A stretch of DNA of 64,000 nt from Paenibacillus luteus (GTDB lineage: Bacteria; Bacillota; Bacilli; Paenibacillales; Paenibacillaceae). Shown here piece after piece: positions 52,498-60,834 of this stretch. How positions within the stretch are numbered: the first letter of the stretch is position 1; every line of letters starts with the position of its first letter. The translations under genes were made by a program, and so were the position numbers. Location: assembly GCF_006542765.1 (NCBI RefSeq), contig NZ_SKCD01000002.1, positions 124,001 to 188,000 on the forward strand. Direction: 5' to 3'. The notes below the pieces were generated by a model that saw only the letters and a list, made by a program, of their open reading frames with translations, was not told where the DNA came from and searched no databases.

Positions 52498-53256
52498 TTA
52501 ATAGGCTGTCCAGCCTGCATCAGCTGTTACAACCGTACCATTTACAAAGCTTGCATCATCCGAAGCCAAGAACAACGCAACCTTAGCGATTTCTTCCGGA
52601 TCTCCTGTACGGGGATTGATGCCCATGCCAACCATTGCCCTCTCCATTCCAAAAGGATTCGGCTCATTTATCGTTGTGCCAATATTCGTGCTTACGCCAC
52701 CTGGCGCAATGGCATTACAACGGATGCCCTCTTTGGCATACTGAAAGCCCACATTTTTGGTGAGTCCAACAACCGCATGTTTAGCGGCTGTATACGCAGC
52801 ACCCGCTCTAGAGCCATATAGTCCGCCTGCTGAAGCAATGTTGACGATAACGCCGCTTTTCTTCTCCGTGAAAATCGGAATCGCTTTGCGAATCGTACGC
52901 ATAGGTCCTGTTGTGTTAATGGCAAAGACACGCTCCCACAACTCGTCCGTAAGGTCACCCGCGGGTACAAAATTATCCATAATGCCTGCATTATTAATTA
53001 GAATATCTAGCGTACCAAATGTCTCTACTGTCGTATCGATTAACTGCTGAACGTCCTCTTCTTTGGCAACGTTAGCAGCAACAGCAATTGCCGTTCCACC
53101 CAATGACTCAATATGTGCTACAACCGTTTGTGCGGTTTCTAAGCGCAGATCGGAGACCACTACTTTAGCGCCTTCTGCTGCGAATAGTTCTGCAATCGCT
53201 TTCCCCATACCGGATGCTGCACCTGTAATAACAGCAACTTTACCAGAGAGTCTCAT
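52498..53256 (-). CDS. Short-chain dehydrogenase/reductase (classical)
   Basis: 252 aa from the ATG after TGGAGGA. Cofactor motif VAVITGAASGMGKAIAE, NNAG in ILINNAGIMDN, catalytic Ser in VNIASAGGLYGS and YxxxK in AYTAAKHAVVG. DLRLETAQ at the end of strand 2 with Asp suggests NAD preference. Divergent from a TetR gene, the usual layout for regulated SDRs of the quinone- or sugar-oxidising type. Substrate unknown. Confidence 0.92.
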   Translation of the reverse strand: MRLSGKVAVITGAASGMGKAIAELFAAEGAKVVVSDLRLETAQTVVAHIESLGGTAIAVAANVAKEEDVQQLIDTTVETFGTLDILINNAGIMDNFVPAGDLTDELWERVFAINTTGPMRTIRKAIPIFTEKKSGVIVNIASAGGLYGSRAGAAYTAAKHAVVGLTKNVGFQYAKEGIRCNAIAPGGVSTNIGTTINEPNPFGMERAMVGMGINPRTGDPEEIAKVALFLASDDASFVNGTVVTADAGWTAY

Positions 53257-53330
53257 GTTTAATTCCTCCATTGTTTAGGATAGTATCTCATCAAGCGTTA
53301 AGGGATATTCAAAAAAATTCACTTTTTTAT

Positions 53331-53357
53331 ACAACTGTTCAATAGAGAACAACTGTT
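53331..53357. promoter_or_regulatory. Operator-like repeats between SDR and TetR genes
   Basis: ACAACTGTT occurs at 53331-53339 and 53349-53357, 18 bp apart. Between them TGTTC-AATAGA-GAACA (53336-53351) forms an inverted repeat. Probably the TetR operator controlling both genes. Confidence 0.55.
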
Positions 53358-53470
53358 ACTTTCGAGTATAATGAGAGTGAAAATAGATTACAATCAGTAA
53401 AAAGCTTCGATTTGTTACCTAACGAACAAATGATCACTTTCTGTTGAATAAAAAAAAGGAATGAAGCCGA

Positions 53471-54070
53471 ATGACTCTATCGCACAAAAAAATCGATCGA
53501 CGGATTATTCGCAGCAAAGAGGCATTAAAACAAGCTTTTATGCAGCTGATGTCACAAAAAAGATTTGCAGCTATTTCGATTACTGAAATTGTGGAGCTGG
53601 CAAACTATAATCGAGGAACCTTCTATTCTCATTTTGAAAGCAAAGATGCATTACTCGATGAAATTATGTCTGATTTAATTGAAGATTTGCTTCGTTCTTT
53701 CCGTGCACCTTATGAAAAAATAGACGTGTTTCGAATAAACGAGCTGCCGGCTGCCTCCATTATGATCTTTGACCATATTTATGATCATGCATCGATTTAT
53801 ACCATCCTTTTAAAAAGCGATGTCCTCTCCCTTGTCCGGGATAAAATGTTCGAAGCATTAAAAAATATAGCGACGGAGGAGCTAGAACATACAGATAGTG
53901 ATATTAATCAGGAGCTTATGACGATCTACTCCATGAGTGCTTTGCTTGGACTCGTATTCTATTGGATCGAGAACGGGTTTGTTTATTCCCCATCCTATAT
54001 GCAGGAGCAGCTTGTGAAAATGCTGCAATGGCGGCCAACGTCTGCCAAAACAATCAAAAAGCACCCCTAG
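53471..54070 (+). CDS. TetR/AcrR-family regulator (TetR_C_33 type)
   Basis: 199 aa. DNA-binding part: SKEALKQAFMQLMSQKRFAA, then ITEIVELANYNRGTFYSHFE. The C-terminal half resembles the group with IYDHASIYTILLKSD. Ribosome site AAAAAAGGAATGAAG. It is divergent from the SDR and likely represses it. Its stop codon lies inside the terminator shared with the MerR gene. Confidence 0.88.
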   Translation: MTLSHKKIDRRIIRSKEALKQAFMQLMSQKRFAAISITEIVELANYNRGTFYSHFESKDALLDEIMSDLIEDLLRSFRAPYEKIDVFRINELPAASIMIFDHIYDHASIYTILLKSDVLSLVRDKMFEALKNIATEELEHTDSDINQELMTIYSMSALLGLVFYWIENGFVYSPSYMQEQLVKMLQWRPTSAKTIKKHP

Positions 54071-54079
54071 GGGTGCTTT
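54058..54079. terminator. Compact bidirectional terminator
   Basis: AAAGCACCCC-TA-GGGGTGCTTT, overlapping the TetR stop codon and the last bases of the convergent MerR gene. Confidence 0.8.
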
Positions 54080-54461
54080 AGTCATGCGGATCACGAAAGG
54101 ATTGCATATAGTCAAGTATTTCCTCCTGCGGTATTTGCAATAAACCGCCAAGCATCGCTTGTATGTCCTGCAGCGACTTTATTTTTTCATCGATTTCTAT
54201 AATTTTATTGCGCACCAATGCCTTTAAGGTCTCCGCATCCATCTCCTGCTTAAGCATATGCAGCACTTCTTGAATTTCCTTTAGTGAATAACCTAAAGAT
54301 TTGGTATCCTTGATAAACTTGATTTTCACGAGATAATCTTCCGAATACATACGGTATCCATTTGCTATCCGGCTTGGAGCAGGCAGGATGCCGCTATCCT
54401 CATAATAACGAATCGTTGCAGTACTTATGCCAGTGCGCTTAGCGAGCTCGCCGCGAGTCAT
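54078..54461 (-). CDS. MerR-family regulator
   Basis: 127 aa from the ATG behind GGAAGGC; a GTG three codons earlier is an alternative. Winged helix: GELAKRTGISTATIRYYEDS, then GYRMYSEDYLVKIKFIKDTK. Coiled dimerisation helix and a C-terminal tail without Cys metal ligands, so probably an organic or stress sensor. It is downstream of the lipase-like gene in the same operon; the hydrolase stop is 44 bp upstream. The operon promoter has a MerR-type spacer palindrome. Confidence 0.85.
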   Translation of the reverse strand: MTRGELAKRTGISTATIRYYEDSGILPAPSRIANGYRMYSEDYLVKIKFIKDTKSLGYSLKEIQEVLHMLKQEMDAETLKALVRNKIIEIDEKIKSLQDIQAMLGGLLQIPQEEILDYMQSFRDPHD

Positions 54462-54504
54462 GCCTTCCACGCCAATCCCCAGCCTTTCTAAAGCATTATT
54501 CAGC

Positions 54505-55950
54505 TCAATTGCTCTTTTTCGTATACTTTCCGTCAAAAGCAACCTCAGGATATTTAGCGGATGGTCCATCCAGCAGCACCTGATGCTCACCTTTCAAATA
54601 TTGATCGAAAAACGCTGTGACATAAGATCGGGTAATATCTATATTATGAACCGGATCAATTTCCTTCGCAAATAAGGAAGGAGCCAGCAGGGCAATTTCC
54701 GTAAAGCTCTGATGGATAAAATGATCCACGATCAAGTAATACGTATCATTTGTGCTTTTAGTCATAACCGAATCAAGATCAGACTCAAACTCATCAAAAA
54801 ACACTTTGTCCTTATTCGTGATTGCCGGGTCCAAGCTCTTGGCTGTGCCGCCTGTCAACATATACAGGAATGGCTGCTGCAAGCCCCTATGAGCAACCTC
54901 GCCCCAAAATCCGCCTTCCAAGCTCACGCCTGCTTTGAAGCGCTTGTCCTGCGCAAGGGCTTCCGCTGTTGTTGCACCGCCATAAGAGTGCCCGAAAATA
55001 CCGACACGTTCCAAATCCAATTTGCCTTCGAACAAGCCGTTCGGGTCCTTTGTATTCCACGCTGTTATCGTATCAAGGACAAAACGGGTATCGGCTACTC
55101 GAATACCAACTCCCTCCACATTATAATCGTACAGCTCGGACGAAGTTGGAAAATCGGGATCGGCTTGATATAAAATAGATCGGCCGTCCTCGAAAGTCAC
55201 TTTAGCTGATGTGTAGGAATGATCGATGCCTACGACAATGTATCCGTGGCTGACAAGCTCCTCGATTGCCGTCATGCTTTGAAAGCGGGTAGAACGTATG
55301 CCTGGAGAGAAAAAGACGATGGGATAGCTAGGCTCTTTGCCAGAGAGGACTGCACCTTCTACCACATGCGTCGATATTTTTGTGACATGGCTAAATAACT
55401 GCTTTGGTATGCCAAATACCAGACTAATGGCTTCGCCAACCTCAGATGGATAATGCTCCTTCGGTTTTCCTTCGGCCACGCTTTGATCAACGGGATACCA
55501 TACATTTATCAAAAGCTCCCGTTTGGCATCAGGATCCGCGCTTTTCGTTTCTGTACGGGATTCATCCGTAAGATGCCGGGAAATGGTGCCGATGGCGTAG
55601 TTTCCTGTTGGCTCAGGCATGGTAAATACAGGAAGAAGTAGGCTGGAATAAACGGACAAACCACTCACCCCCAAAATGATTATGGACAGCAAACCTTTTT
55701 TCAGCCATGAACTTGAAGCTTGCTTGTAAGGCATGAACAGCCTGCGCAGCAAAACAACCATAAGGATCACGGCTATTACATAAGCAGGAACCATTTGTAT
55801 CCTCAAATGATCGATCAGCCCATGCAGCAAACCAACAACGACAATGCCGGCCAACAGCACCGTATCCAGCCGCCGATTTCTTTTGGCAAAAACAACTCCT
55901 GCTGCAGCCGCTAAGATAACTACAATTACCATAACCTCTAATGCTCTCAT
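54505..55950 (-). CDS. Membrane-anchored alpha/beta hydrolase (PAF-acetylhydrolase-like)
   Basis: 481 aa. Three to four N-terminal membrane segments (to about residue 110) precede an extracellular or membrane-facing hydrolase domain. Its nucleophile motif is GHSYGG (in VGIFGHSYGGATT). LINVWYPVDQS and PIVFFSPGIRSTR are typical of the PAF-AH II-like lipase family. The Asp and His of the triad are probably in SLDPAI and VDHFIHQSFTE. It likely cleaves lipid esters or a xenobiotic. Regulated with the MerR gene downstream. Confidence 0.85.
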   Translation of the reverse strand: MRALEVMVIVVILAAAAGVVFAKRNRRLDTVLLAGIVVVGLLHGLIDHLRIQMVPAYVIAVILMVVLLRRLFMPYKQASSSWLKKGLLSIIILGVSGLSVYSSLLLPVFTMPEPTGNYAIGTISRHLTDESRTETKSADPDAKRELLINVWYPVDQSVAEGKPKEHYPSEVGEAISLVFGIPKQLFSHVTKISTHVVEGAVLSGKEPSYPIVFFSPGIRSTRFQSMTAIEELVSHGYIVVGIDHSYTSAKVTFEDGRSILYQADPDFPTSSELYDYNVEGVGIRVADTRFVLDTITAWNTKDPNGLFEGKLDLERVGIFGHSYGGATTAEALAQDKRFKAGVSLEGGFWGEVAHRGLQQPFLYMLTGGTAKSLDPAITNKDKVFFDEFESDLDSVMTKSTNDTYYLIVDHFIHQSFTEIALLAPSLFAKEIDPVHNIDITRSYVTAFFDQYLKGEHQVLLDGPSAKYPEVAFDGKYTKKSN

Positions 55951-56012
55951 TATGCATGACCTCCAGCTTGTTCTCTGTTCCTATAACGAGGAACCATTGT
56001 TGAATATAGATA

Positions 56013-56044
56013 AGCATAAAGGTTGAAGTATACTTCAAGGTCAA
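56013..56044 (-). promoter_or_regulatory. MerR-type promoter with palindrome in a 20-bp spacer
   Basis: Minus-strand TTGACC (56044-56039), 20-bp spacer, TATGCT (56018-56013). The spacer holds the perfect 16-bp palindrome TTGAAGTATACTTCAA. Lengthened spacer plus palindrome is the standard MerR activation architecture. Confidence 0.8.
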
Positions 56045-56053
56045 GCTTTTATT

Positions 56054-56782
56054 TTATTCTCCCAGACGGAAAGCTAAATTCCCGAAGATGGGGTACAGTA
56101 CTTTTTCATTTTCAACATAGATACAATCCCATTCTTTATACGGATGTACGTCTAATATCGCTGTAATTTTAACTGCTCTTTCTGTAAGTTCGGCAATCGT
56201 TAATGTTGACGGATTTGAGGAGAGCAATTTCTTTTTCGCATCTAAATACAAGCTTTCTGATTGCATTGCTGACAAGCCTTTGGAGTAAAAACCGATAATA
56301 TCCTCTTCCAGACGCTCTATGCTTACAAAATGGGAAGACATGTTGCCAAATAGAGTTTTAGCCCCCTGTATTCTCCATAAATCAATAGCTTGTTCGATTG
56401 GCAGTCCCGTTCGTTTGCCTAAATCCGTTAACGCAAACTCAGCTGTGAACTTGGCATACTGGTCTGAATCCCAAAAGATTGTCCCTGCGCGTATCCCGCT
56501 AGCCGGTTCCACATCATTGGCCTTATCCTTATCGTATGGCTCCTTCCAAATCACATAGTTATCCTGCTCAAACACCTGAACATATCCGCCCGTCGTGCAG
56601 CCAGGCTCAAAACATTCGCTGCAAATGTCGATTTGCACAAGTGGATCAGCCTCTAATTTTCGTGGAAAGTTCGCCGATATACAAATACCGTTGATTAATA
56701 ATTTATGACTGGCGATATTGTTCAAGCCAGCAGATGTCAGTCCTGATGTCCATGGCACAAGCTCATATGTAACAACTCTCAT
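56054..56782 (-). CDS. Hypothetical protein, 242 aa
   Basis: The start (MRVVTYELVP) is placed after AAGGGGAGCGGGGG. Soluble; contains CSECFEPGC, a possible structural Cys cluster, and a helical C-terminal half. No recognised domain. It lies just upstream of the MerR-controlled promoter on the same strand, but its terminator is not clear. Confidence 0.6.
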   Translation of the reverse strand: MRVVTYELVPWTSGLTSAGLNNIASHKLLINGICISANFPRKLEADPLVQIDICSECFEPGCTTGGYVQVFEQDNYVIWKEPYDKDKANDVEPASGIRAGTIFWDSDQYAKFTAEFALTDLGKRTGLPIEQAIDLWRIQGAKTLFGNMSSHFVSIERLEEDIIGFYSKGLSAMQSESLYLDAKKKLLSSNPSTLTIAELTERAVKITAILDVHPYKEWDCIYVENEKVLYPIFGNLAFRLGE

Positions 56783-56879
56783 TGCCCCCGCTCCCCTTAT
56801 TAACCATTCAACACTTCTATAGTATAAATCAAAATAGAGCATGCTACGTTACTTTTCGCTTCATAACGCAATCTAAAAA

Positions 56880-56899
56880 GGGCTGCCAAATGGCAGCCC
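56880..56899 (-). terminator. Terminator of the CotF-like gene
   Basis: GGGCTGCCA-AA-TGGCAGCCC, followed on the minus strand by TTTTT, 45 bp after the stop codon. Confidence 0.85.
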
Positions 56900-56943
56900 C
56901 TGATTATTTCTGATGGGAACGCGCTTCATACGCTGTTTGGACT

Positions 56944-57582
56944 TTAATGAGACCCATATGCCATTCCGTTGTTAAGCGGCATTTGTGGCGTTCCTATGGG
57001 CTGGGCATAGGCATTCAGCATGATTTGCATATCCTGATACGCCAGCTGTGGCACTTGGTAATAGGCTTTTTTGTTTTGGTACATAAAAATTTCATAAGCC
57101 ATCTCAATAAAATTTTGAACCTGTGAAGCAAGCACCCGGCGCACAATGGGATGGGTCACTTCCACGGCACTCATCGTCAACAATGAAGCGTGCCCTTTCA
57201 CGAGTCCAAGCATGTAGGCGCTAATCCCTGCATCCTTCACTTCCGCTAAGGATTGATTTGGTCTTTTCGGTTCAGCTGGCTGCAAATTGTAGATCGGCTG
57301 ACTCATCTCTCGAATCATATATGTTGCGGTTTCCTGGCTTGGTTTTTGCCCTATGGCAAAGCATTCTACCGTCAAATTGTATTGCATTAGCGCAAATTGA
57401 TATTGCCGATCCAAAATATCCAATAGCTCATTATCCCGCACATACGGCCTAAAAATCATGAATTGATCCAGTAGATTAATGGAACATGACAATACTTCAT
57501 GCACATCAAAAAACTCGTGGCCCCCATGATTCATTTGTGGAGTTTTGGTCATCCTGCCATTGAACTGATTTTGCTGGTGCAT
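56944..57582 (-). CDS. CotF-like spore coat protein
   Basis: 212 aa from the ATG after AAAGGGGATT. The sequence has a polar Gln/Asn-rich start and end and a helical ferritin-like CotF core (EFFDVHEVLSCSINLLDQFM, DILDRQYQFALMQYNLTVEC, FIEMAYEIFMYQNKKAYYQV). Tail Asn/Pro/Gly/Tyr-rich. Family members are spore coat proteins. It lies downstream of the Rieske/GNAT genes on the same strand with a gap of about 115 bp. Confidence 0.8.
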   Translation of the reverse strand: MHQQNQFNGRMTKTPQMNHGGHEFFDVHEVLSCSINLLDQFMIFRPYVRDNELLDILDRQYQFALMQYNLTVECFAIGQKPSQETATYMIREMSQPIYNLQPAEPKRPNQSLAEVKDAGISAYMLGLVKGHASLLTMSAVEVTHPIVRRVLASQVQNFIEMAYEIFMYQNKKAYYQVPQLAYQDMQIMLNAYAQPIGTPQMPLNNGMAYGSH

Positions 57583-57696
57583 CGTTAATCCCCTTTGTCC
57601 TTTTAATTGAGCTAGCATCATTAAGTATGATGGGTTATGGACGGAATTATGCAGCGATGCAGGCTTCAATCTCAATGCAAATCCACTAGCAGCTAT

Positions 57697-58599
57697 TCAT
57701 CTCTCAAACGCTTTTACAAATCGAGACCCGGTAACTTCATAACCTAATTCCTTATAAAATTTATGCGCTTCTTCTGCCCGCTTTAAACCAGATACCAGCC
57801 ATGTGCCTTTGCATTGATGCTCTAATGCCAGTTTTTCCGCATAGTCCATGAGTAATTTTCCGATGCCTTTTCTCTTCGCTTGCTCGTCTACGACGATGAC
57901 GGAGATTTCCCCGTATCTTGAAACATCCTCCATATTCTCCCGTATTCTAAACCCTAACGTTCCAATGATTACACCAGCTTCTTCATAAACATACAAATAG
58001 TCAAAAGGGCTTAATGCTACAAATGCCAGACGATTTTCCATTTTCTCCACTGTTATTTCTTTAGCAAGCAATTGAGTCATCAATCGGCTTAGCGCGAGAC
58101 AATCTTCGGAATTAGCTTCTCTGATGGAATCATACCGTATATTGTTTAATTTTTTCTCAAAACAAACACTCGACTCGTTATCGACATATTCGCCGTACCT
58201 TTCAATTTCGTAAAATCCATGCTTCTTATAAAACCTCACAGCTTCAGGCAATTCCTCTCCTGTTTCCAGCCGGAGAATGCCATATTGCAAATTATGTGCT
58301 TTGTTTTCTAAATGGTTCAAGATTTGTTCAGCAATTCCCTTGTTCCGATAGTCAGGCTCCACATAAAATCTTTTCACTTCAACTACATTGCTATCTAGTG
58401 GACGGATTGCTCCGCAGCCCACAGGCAATGTACCATCGTAAGCGATCATGAAAATAACGTCATGAATGGCAGGGCTAGAATAATCAATCAAAAATACTTC
58501 TTCCGAAGGATACCTTTCAAACAAGTACTGATCCAAGTTATGAATGAGTCCTAATAAATCTTTATCATTATAATCCACTTGCTTAATCAAAAAGGCCAT
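57697..58599 (-). CDS. Tandem GNAT acetyltransferase (two domains)
   Basis: 300 aa, two GNAT domains of about 145 residues. The first has the acetyl-CoA motif VEPDYRNKGIAEQIL, the second VVDEQAKRKGIGKLLMDYAE. Both end in the usual KKHGFYEI- and KELGYEVTGS-type strand. It follows the Rieske gene by 30 bp with ribosome site GGAGGAG, so it is likely under the same riboswitch. It may acetylate a product of, or a neighbour in, the oxygenase pathway; unknown. Confidence 0.85.
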   Translation of the reverse strand: MAFLIKQVDYNDKDLLGLIHNLDQYLFERYPSEEVFLIDYSSPAIHDVIFMIAYDGTLPVGCGAIRPLDSNVVEVKRFYVEPDYRNKGIAEQILNHLENKAHNLQYGILRLETGEELPEAVRFYKKHGFYEIERYGEYVDNESSVCFEKKLNNIRYDSIREANSEDCLALSRLMTQLLAKEITVEKMENRLAFVALSPFDYLYVYEEAGVIIGTLGFRIRENMEDVSRYGEISVIVVDEQAKRKGIGKLLMDYAEKLALEHQCKGTWLVSGLKRAEEAHKFYKELGYEVTGSRFVKAFER

Positions 58600-58629
58600 C
58601 TAACGTCTCCTCCACTTTTAATTTGTCAT

Positions 58630-59679
58630 TTATGAAGTATAATTCCTTCCAAGCCCAAGCTCGGTAAGAAGCTGACGATAGGCAATGGATGTACGGTCTG
58701 CCGGAATATGGGCTTCAGCAGCCAGGTCGAGCGGAAGATCCTCTGGGGTTTGTGCTTCAACCATCGCCCGGTCTTCTTGGAAGACCTGTAAGTTAAATTT
58801 GATGGTGTCCTCAACAGGCGCAGTCTTATCGAAATTCCTTGATATCGGACAAAATAGCCGAGTATAACGAACTGAGACTGGTGAAGCACAATTGAGTATC
58901 ATTAGTTTTCCATCGTCTGGAAAATGTACGATCAGAGATGCAGCGAAAGGCGCAAACACTCGAAAAGCACGAAGCCACATAAAACCTTCAGGAGCAGGAT
59001 TTTCTTGCCCTTTGCCATAGTTGCTGACCGTGCTCCAATAGTCGGCAAACAACTCGGTTCCCTCACGTCTAACCTTATAATGCGGAACCTCGGTGTTATT
59101 GCGGTCGCCAAAGGTTTCAGTATGGACATACGCAAAATGCGAAACATCCAGAAAACCTTCCATCTGCCGTCCAGCAGAACCTGCTATATCAAAGCTTGGC
59201 GGTAAAATATTCACATAATCCGAATCATCCCAACCTAAAAATGCCGGGATCTGTTCCACGGATCCTGCCAGAGAAGTCCATATAAGCCCATAGCGTTCAA
59301 CAGCTGGATACATGATCAGTTTGAGTTTAGGTGAAATTTTGTTGCTCGGGTGTGCTGGCACAGACGTACACGCCCCTTCACAATTATAACGAAATCCGTG
59401 GTATGGGCATACAATTTCATCATTTTCAACCCATCCCATACTCAGAGGAGCCCCGCGGTGAAAGCATAAATCACGAGCAACAACGACATTTCCCTGACTG
59501 CGATAACAAACCAGCTTAACGTCAAGCAGCTTAACTCCTACGGGTTTATCCACAATATCGGCTGCAATGGCAATGGGATACCAAAATGCGGAAAGGATAT
59601 GCCAATCATTTGGCGTAAACGAGCAGTCTCGGGGAAATGATGTTCGATTAGCTTCCATTATTTTCGTAGTCTCATTCAT
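58630..59679 (-). CDS. Rieske-type oxygenase large subunit
   Basis: 349 aa. The Rieske cluster ligands are Cys72/His74 (LCFHRGAPLS) and Cys91/His94 (CPYHGFRY). The mononuclear iron site is in LDVSHFAYVHTE with His181 and His186. Family length matches VanA-like demethylases and the methylxanthine N-demethylases (about 350 aa). Ferredoxin/reductase genes are not adjacent, so electrons must come from elsewhere. Transcription starts from a strong promoter at 60012, and a purine-type riboswitch and terminator lie in the 300-nt leader. Confidence 0.85.
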   Translation of the reverse strand: MNETTKIMEANRTSFPRDCSFTPNDWHILSAFWYPIAIAADIVDKPVGVKLLDVKLVCYRSQGNVVVARDLCFHRGAPLSMGWVENDEIVCPYHGFRYNCEGACTSVPAHPSNKISPKLKLIMYPAVERYGLIWTSLAGSVEQIPAFLGWDDSDYVNILPPSFDIAGSAGRQMEGFLDVSHFAYVHTETFGDRNNTEVPHYKVRREGTELFADYWSTVSNYGKGQENPAPEGFMWLRAFRVFAPFAASLIVHFPDDGKLMILNCASPVSVRYTRLFCPISRNFDKTAPVEDTIKFNLQVFQEDRAMVEAQTPEDLPLDLAAEAHIPADRTSIAYRQLLTELGLGRNYTS

Positions 59680-59781
59680 TTGTTTTCACCTCACGATTTA
59701 TTGGGGCTTGCAGCTTGCTGAGTTCTATTCGCGATTGGACAGCTCCCTGATTAATCTGGTATGAATGGCCGCCGATAGCAC

Positions 59782-59889
59782 AAAAAAGCCCAGACGCAAG
59801 AGGCGCAAAGCGAAATGAACCTTTGCATCCGAGAAAAAAATCGGAATCAAAGATGCTTCCTGCTTTTACGGCCTCTTGTAGCCTGGGGC
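59782..59889 (-). terminator. Riboswitch-controlled terminator of the Rieske operon
   Basis: In the RNA, CCCAG-GCTA-CAAGAGGC pairs with GCCTCTTG-CGT-CTGGG and is followed by CTTTTTTG. CAAGAG is also the 3' strand of aptamer stem P1, so aptamer and terminator exclude each other. Confidence 0.8.
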
Positions 59890-59943
59890 AATTATGGTTG
59901 CCTGGTCGAGACGCTCAAACCAATTAATGAGCTTATACAAGAG
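59873..59943 (-). ncRNA. Variant purine riboswitch aptamer
   Basis: Minus-strand order: P1 CTCTTGTA (59943-59936) pairing with TACAAGAG (59880-59873); TAA; P2 GCTCA/TGAGC with loop ending TTGG; J2/3 GTCTCGACC; P3 GGCAA/TTGCC with loop CCATAA; then CCAGGC. The purine aptamer consensus has GTTTCTACC in J2/3 and GACTAT in J3/P1; the C equivalent to position 74 is kept, while the U equivalent to 51 is G here and the A equivalent to 73 is G. Loop GG and CC needed for the kissing contact are present. Confidence 0.75.
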
Positions 59944-59983
59944 TGAATTTTAATGTTATGTTTTATTACATGATATTTCATTT

Positions 59984-60012
59984 ATCATAAACGCACATGG
60001 CATTTCTGTCAA
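59984..60012 (-). promoter_or_regulatory. Sigma-A promoter of the Rieske operon
   Basis: TTGACA (60012-60007), 17-bp spacer, TATGAT (59989-59984) on the minus strand. Near-consensus. Transcription would start about 30 nt before the aptamer. Confidence 0.85.
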
Positions 60013-60184
60013 CAGCATGTGATGTTAAAACTAAATATGATAAAATCTCCTCCCTATCTTCATCAAATTAATGTACGAATGGAATATAAATAGATATAAT
60101 TAGACTTAAATAGTTTGCTTACCGTAAACTTTTACAAAGTTAGTACTTATCAAAGTGCTTAAGCTAAGGAAATGGGGAAAACAT

Positions 60185-60703
60185 ATGATACAAAAAGCAA
60201 CGTTTGCCGGAGGCTGTTTCTGGTGCATGGTAAGTCCGTTTGAAGAACAGCCCGGCATTCACGGCATTCTGTCAGGCTATATGGGCGGAACGCTGGAGAA
60301 CCCTACGTATGAGCAAGTATTAACTGGAGAAACGGGACATTTGGAGGTTGTACAAATCACTTTCGATCCGGACATTTTCCCATATGAGAAACTATTGGAG
60401 CTTTATTGGCCGCAGATTGACCCAACGGATGCCACCGGACAAGGAAACGACCGTAAAAGCCAATACCGAGCTGCTATTCTTTATCACAATGAAGAACAGC
60501 GCGAGCTTGCCCTAAAATCCAAAGAAGAGCTAGCAAAGAGCGGACGCTTTGACAAGCCCATTGCAACAGCAATTGAGGAAGCGACTGTTTTTTATCCGGC
60601 TGAAGAATATCACCAAAACTATCACCGTAAAAATCCGAAGTTTTATAAGGAATCAAGGGTCTATTCCGGCCGTGACGCTATTATAGAGAAGTATTGGAAG
60701 TAG
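60185..60703 (+). CDS. msrA: Peptide methionine sulfoxide reductase A
   Basis: 172 aa from the ATG after GGGGAAAACAT. Catalytic Cys11 in the MsrA signature GGCFWC. YMGGTLENPTYEQVLTGETG and GQGNDRKSQYRAAIL are canonical. Reduces methionine-S-sulfoxide in proteins. No fused MsrB. Divergent from the Rieske operon, ended by a strong hairpin. Confidence 0.95.
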   Translation: MIQKATFAGGCFWCMVSPFEEQPGIHGILSGYMGGTLENPTYEQVLTGETGHLEVVQITFDPDIFPYEKLLELYWPQIDPTDATGQGNDRKSQYRAAILYHNEEQRELALKSKEELAKSGRFDKPIATAIEEATVFYPAEEYHQNYHRKNPKFYKESRVYSGRDAIIEKYWK

Positions 60704-60748
60704 GGTGGAGCCCTTTATAGGGGAAGAACGAGGAATTAAAATACTAGT

Positions 60749-60797
60749 GAGAGCGGGAAACAAGCCAGGCATCTGCCTTGTTTCCCGCTCTCTTTTG
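60749..60797 (+). terminator. Terminator of msrA
   Basis: A perfect 16-bp stem (GAGAGCGGGAAACAAG with complement), 12-nt loop and TTTTG tail. Confidence 0.9.
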
Positions 60798-60834
60798 TTA
60801 TGTTGCTCAAGCCATTTCTATTCTTTTCAAAAGG

